This document shows positions 5,835 to 6,083 of a stretch of 6,083 bases of DNA, one piece after another; positions within the stretch are counted from its first letter, which is position 1; each line of letters opens with the position of its first letter. The notes under the pieces are model-generated. The model searched no databases and was not told the origin of the DNA. It saw nothing but the letters and a program-made list of their open reading frames with translations. Position numbers and translations under genes: made by a program. This stretch comes from Chloroflexota bacterium (GTDB taxonomy: Bacteria; Chloroflexota; Dormibacteria; CF-121): the NCBI GenBank assembly GCA_005880605.1, contig VBIS01000124.1:1-6083 (forward strand), written 5' to 3'.

Positions 5835-5840
5835 CCTCTC
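5835..5840 (-). promoter_or_regulatory. Shine-Dalgarno site of the gene after infA
   Basis: On the minus strand, GAGAGG lies 5 bases before the ATG at 5829-5827 and falls entirely within the 15-base gap after the infA stop. It fixes the start of the 159-residue protein and supports translation independent of infA readthrough. Confidence 0.55.
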
Positions 5841-5844
5841 GAGG

Positions 5845-6083
5845 TTACTTGTAGCGGAAGATGATCCGGCCGCGCGTCAGGTCGTAGGGCGAGAGATCCA
5901 CCCGGACCCGGTCGCCGATCAGGATGCGGATGTAGAACTTGCGCATCTTGCCGGAGGTGTAGGCAAGGATGGTCTGGCCAGTCTGCAGCTTGACCTTGAA
6001 CATGGCGTTCGGCAGCGGCTCGACCACTTCGGCGTCCATCTCGATGGTCTCTTCCTTGCCGGCCGGAGTCTCCTTGGCTTCGA
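5845..6083 (-). CDS. infA: Translation initiation factor IF-1 (N-terminus beyond the window)
   Basis: IF-1 is a single S1/OB-fold protein that binds the ribosomal A site of the 30S subunit during initiation. The visible 78 residues contain the family core: VVEPLPNAMFKVKL, SGKMRKFYIRILIGDRVRVD and the near-invariant C-terminus SPYDLTRGRIIFRYK, stopping in TAA at 5847-5845. An ATG at 6039-6037 opens the reading frame, but beginning there would lose the conserved first strand (EETIEMDAEVVE), and the frame stays open from it to the window edge with no ATG, GTG or TTG. The true start therefore probably lies outside, giving an N-terminal extension that includes EAKETPAGKEETIE, compared with the usual 3-6 residues before this strand. 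The gene is the last infA-side member seen here and is followed closely by a membrane-anchored protein gene; ribosomal-protein neighbours, if present, are off the right edge. Confidence 0.95.
   Translation of the reverse strand, partial: EAKETPAGKEETIEMDAEVVEPLPNAMFKVKLQTGQTILAYTSGKMRKFYIRILIGDRVRVDLSPYDLTRGRIIFRYK

Noticed and set aside
1..6083. Search for CRISPR repeats, transposase genes, tRNAs, toxin-antitoxin pairs, phage-defence genes and reverse transcriptases.
   Set aside because: No regularly spaced repeats, no terminal inverted repeats with a transposase and no tRNA-like cloverleaf were seen by eye. All supported coding regions are pilus, envelope-sugar, translation or unknown genes.

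Overview
The window is a high-GC bacterial chromosome segment (GC estimated by eye at a little over 60%) densely packed with ordinary bacterial genes. I see no IS element, CRISPR array, tRNA, rRNA or phage gene. Three TadE/TadG-type pilus genes, a GalE-like epimerase, a YbhN-type membrane protein and an IF-1 with a probable N-terminal extension would fit a free-living bacterium of the Chloroflexota or a related soil lineage. That taxonomic guess is an impression, not a demonstrated result.

Left block, plus strand (118-2815): three tightly packed genes encode two TadE-like pseudopilins and a larger TadG-like protein with an N-terminal Tad segment and a long beta-rich, glycine/serine-rich extracellular part. 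Spacing is a 1-base TGATG overlap and then a 2-base gap, so this is almost certainly one transcript. The products should be minor, envelope-anchored parts of a Flp/Tad-type tight-adherence pilus. The secretion ATPase, platform proteins, secretin or CpaB, and major Flp pilin are not in the window. The first 117 bases hold a Shine-Dalgarno sequence and no gene I can support.

Middle block, plus strand (2884-5414): after a 68-base gap with a strong GC hairpin and a TACAAT -10-like box come three genes. The first encodes a 180-residue protein of unknown function that looks like two copies of one small beta-rich unit, and its GTG start appears to be leaderless. The second encodes a polytopic lysylphosphatidylglycerol-synthetase-like (UPF0104/YbhN, flippase-like) membrane protein. 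The third encodes an extended-SDR NAD-dependent sugar-nucleotide epimerase of the GalE type, joined to the second by an ATGA stop/start overlap. The epimerase/membrane-protein pair suggests envelope glycolipid or polysaccharide work.

Right block, minus strand (5350-6083): infA (IF-1) enters from the right edge with its N-terminus cut off by the window. It is followed 15 bases later by a gene for a small protein with one N-terminal membrane helix and a helical cytoplasmic part. That gene runs convergently into the epimerase gene, and the two coding regions overlap by 65 bases.

I found no convincing previously undescribed system. The items most worth checking are the duplicated-unit protein with its apparent leaderless start, the convergent coding overlap, the matched four-cysteine pattern and graded prepilin-cleavage motifs of the pilus trio, and the IF-1 N-terminal extension.
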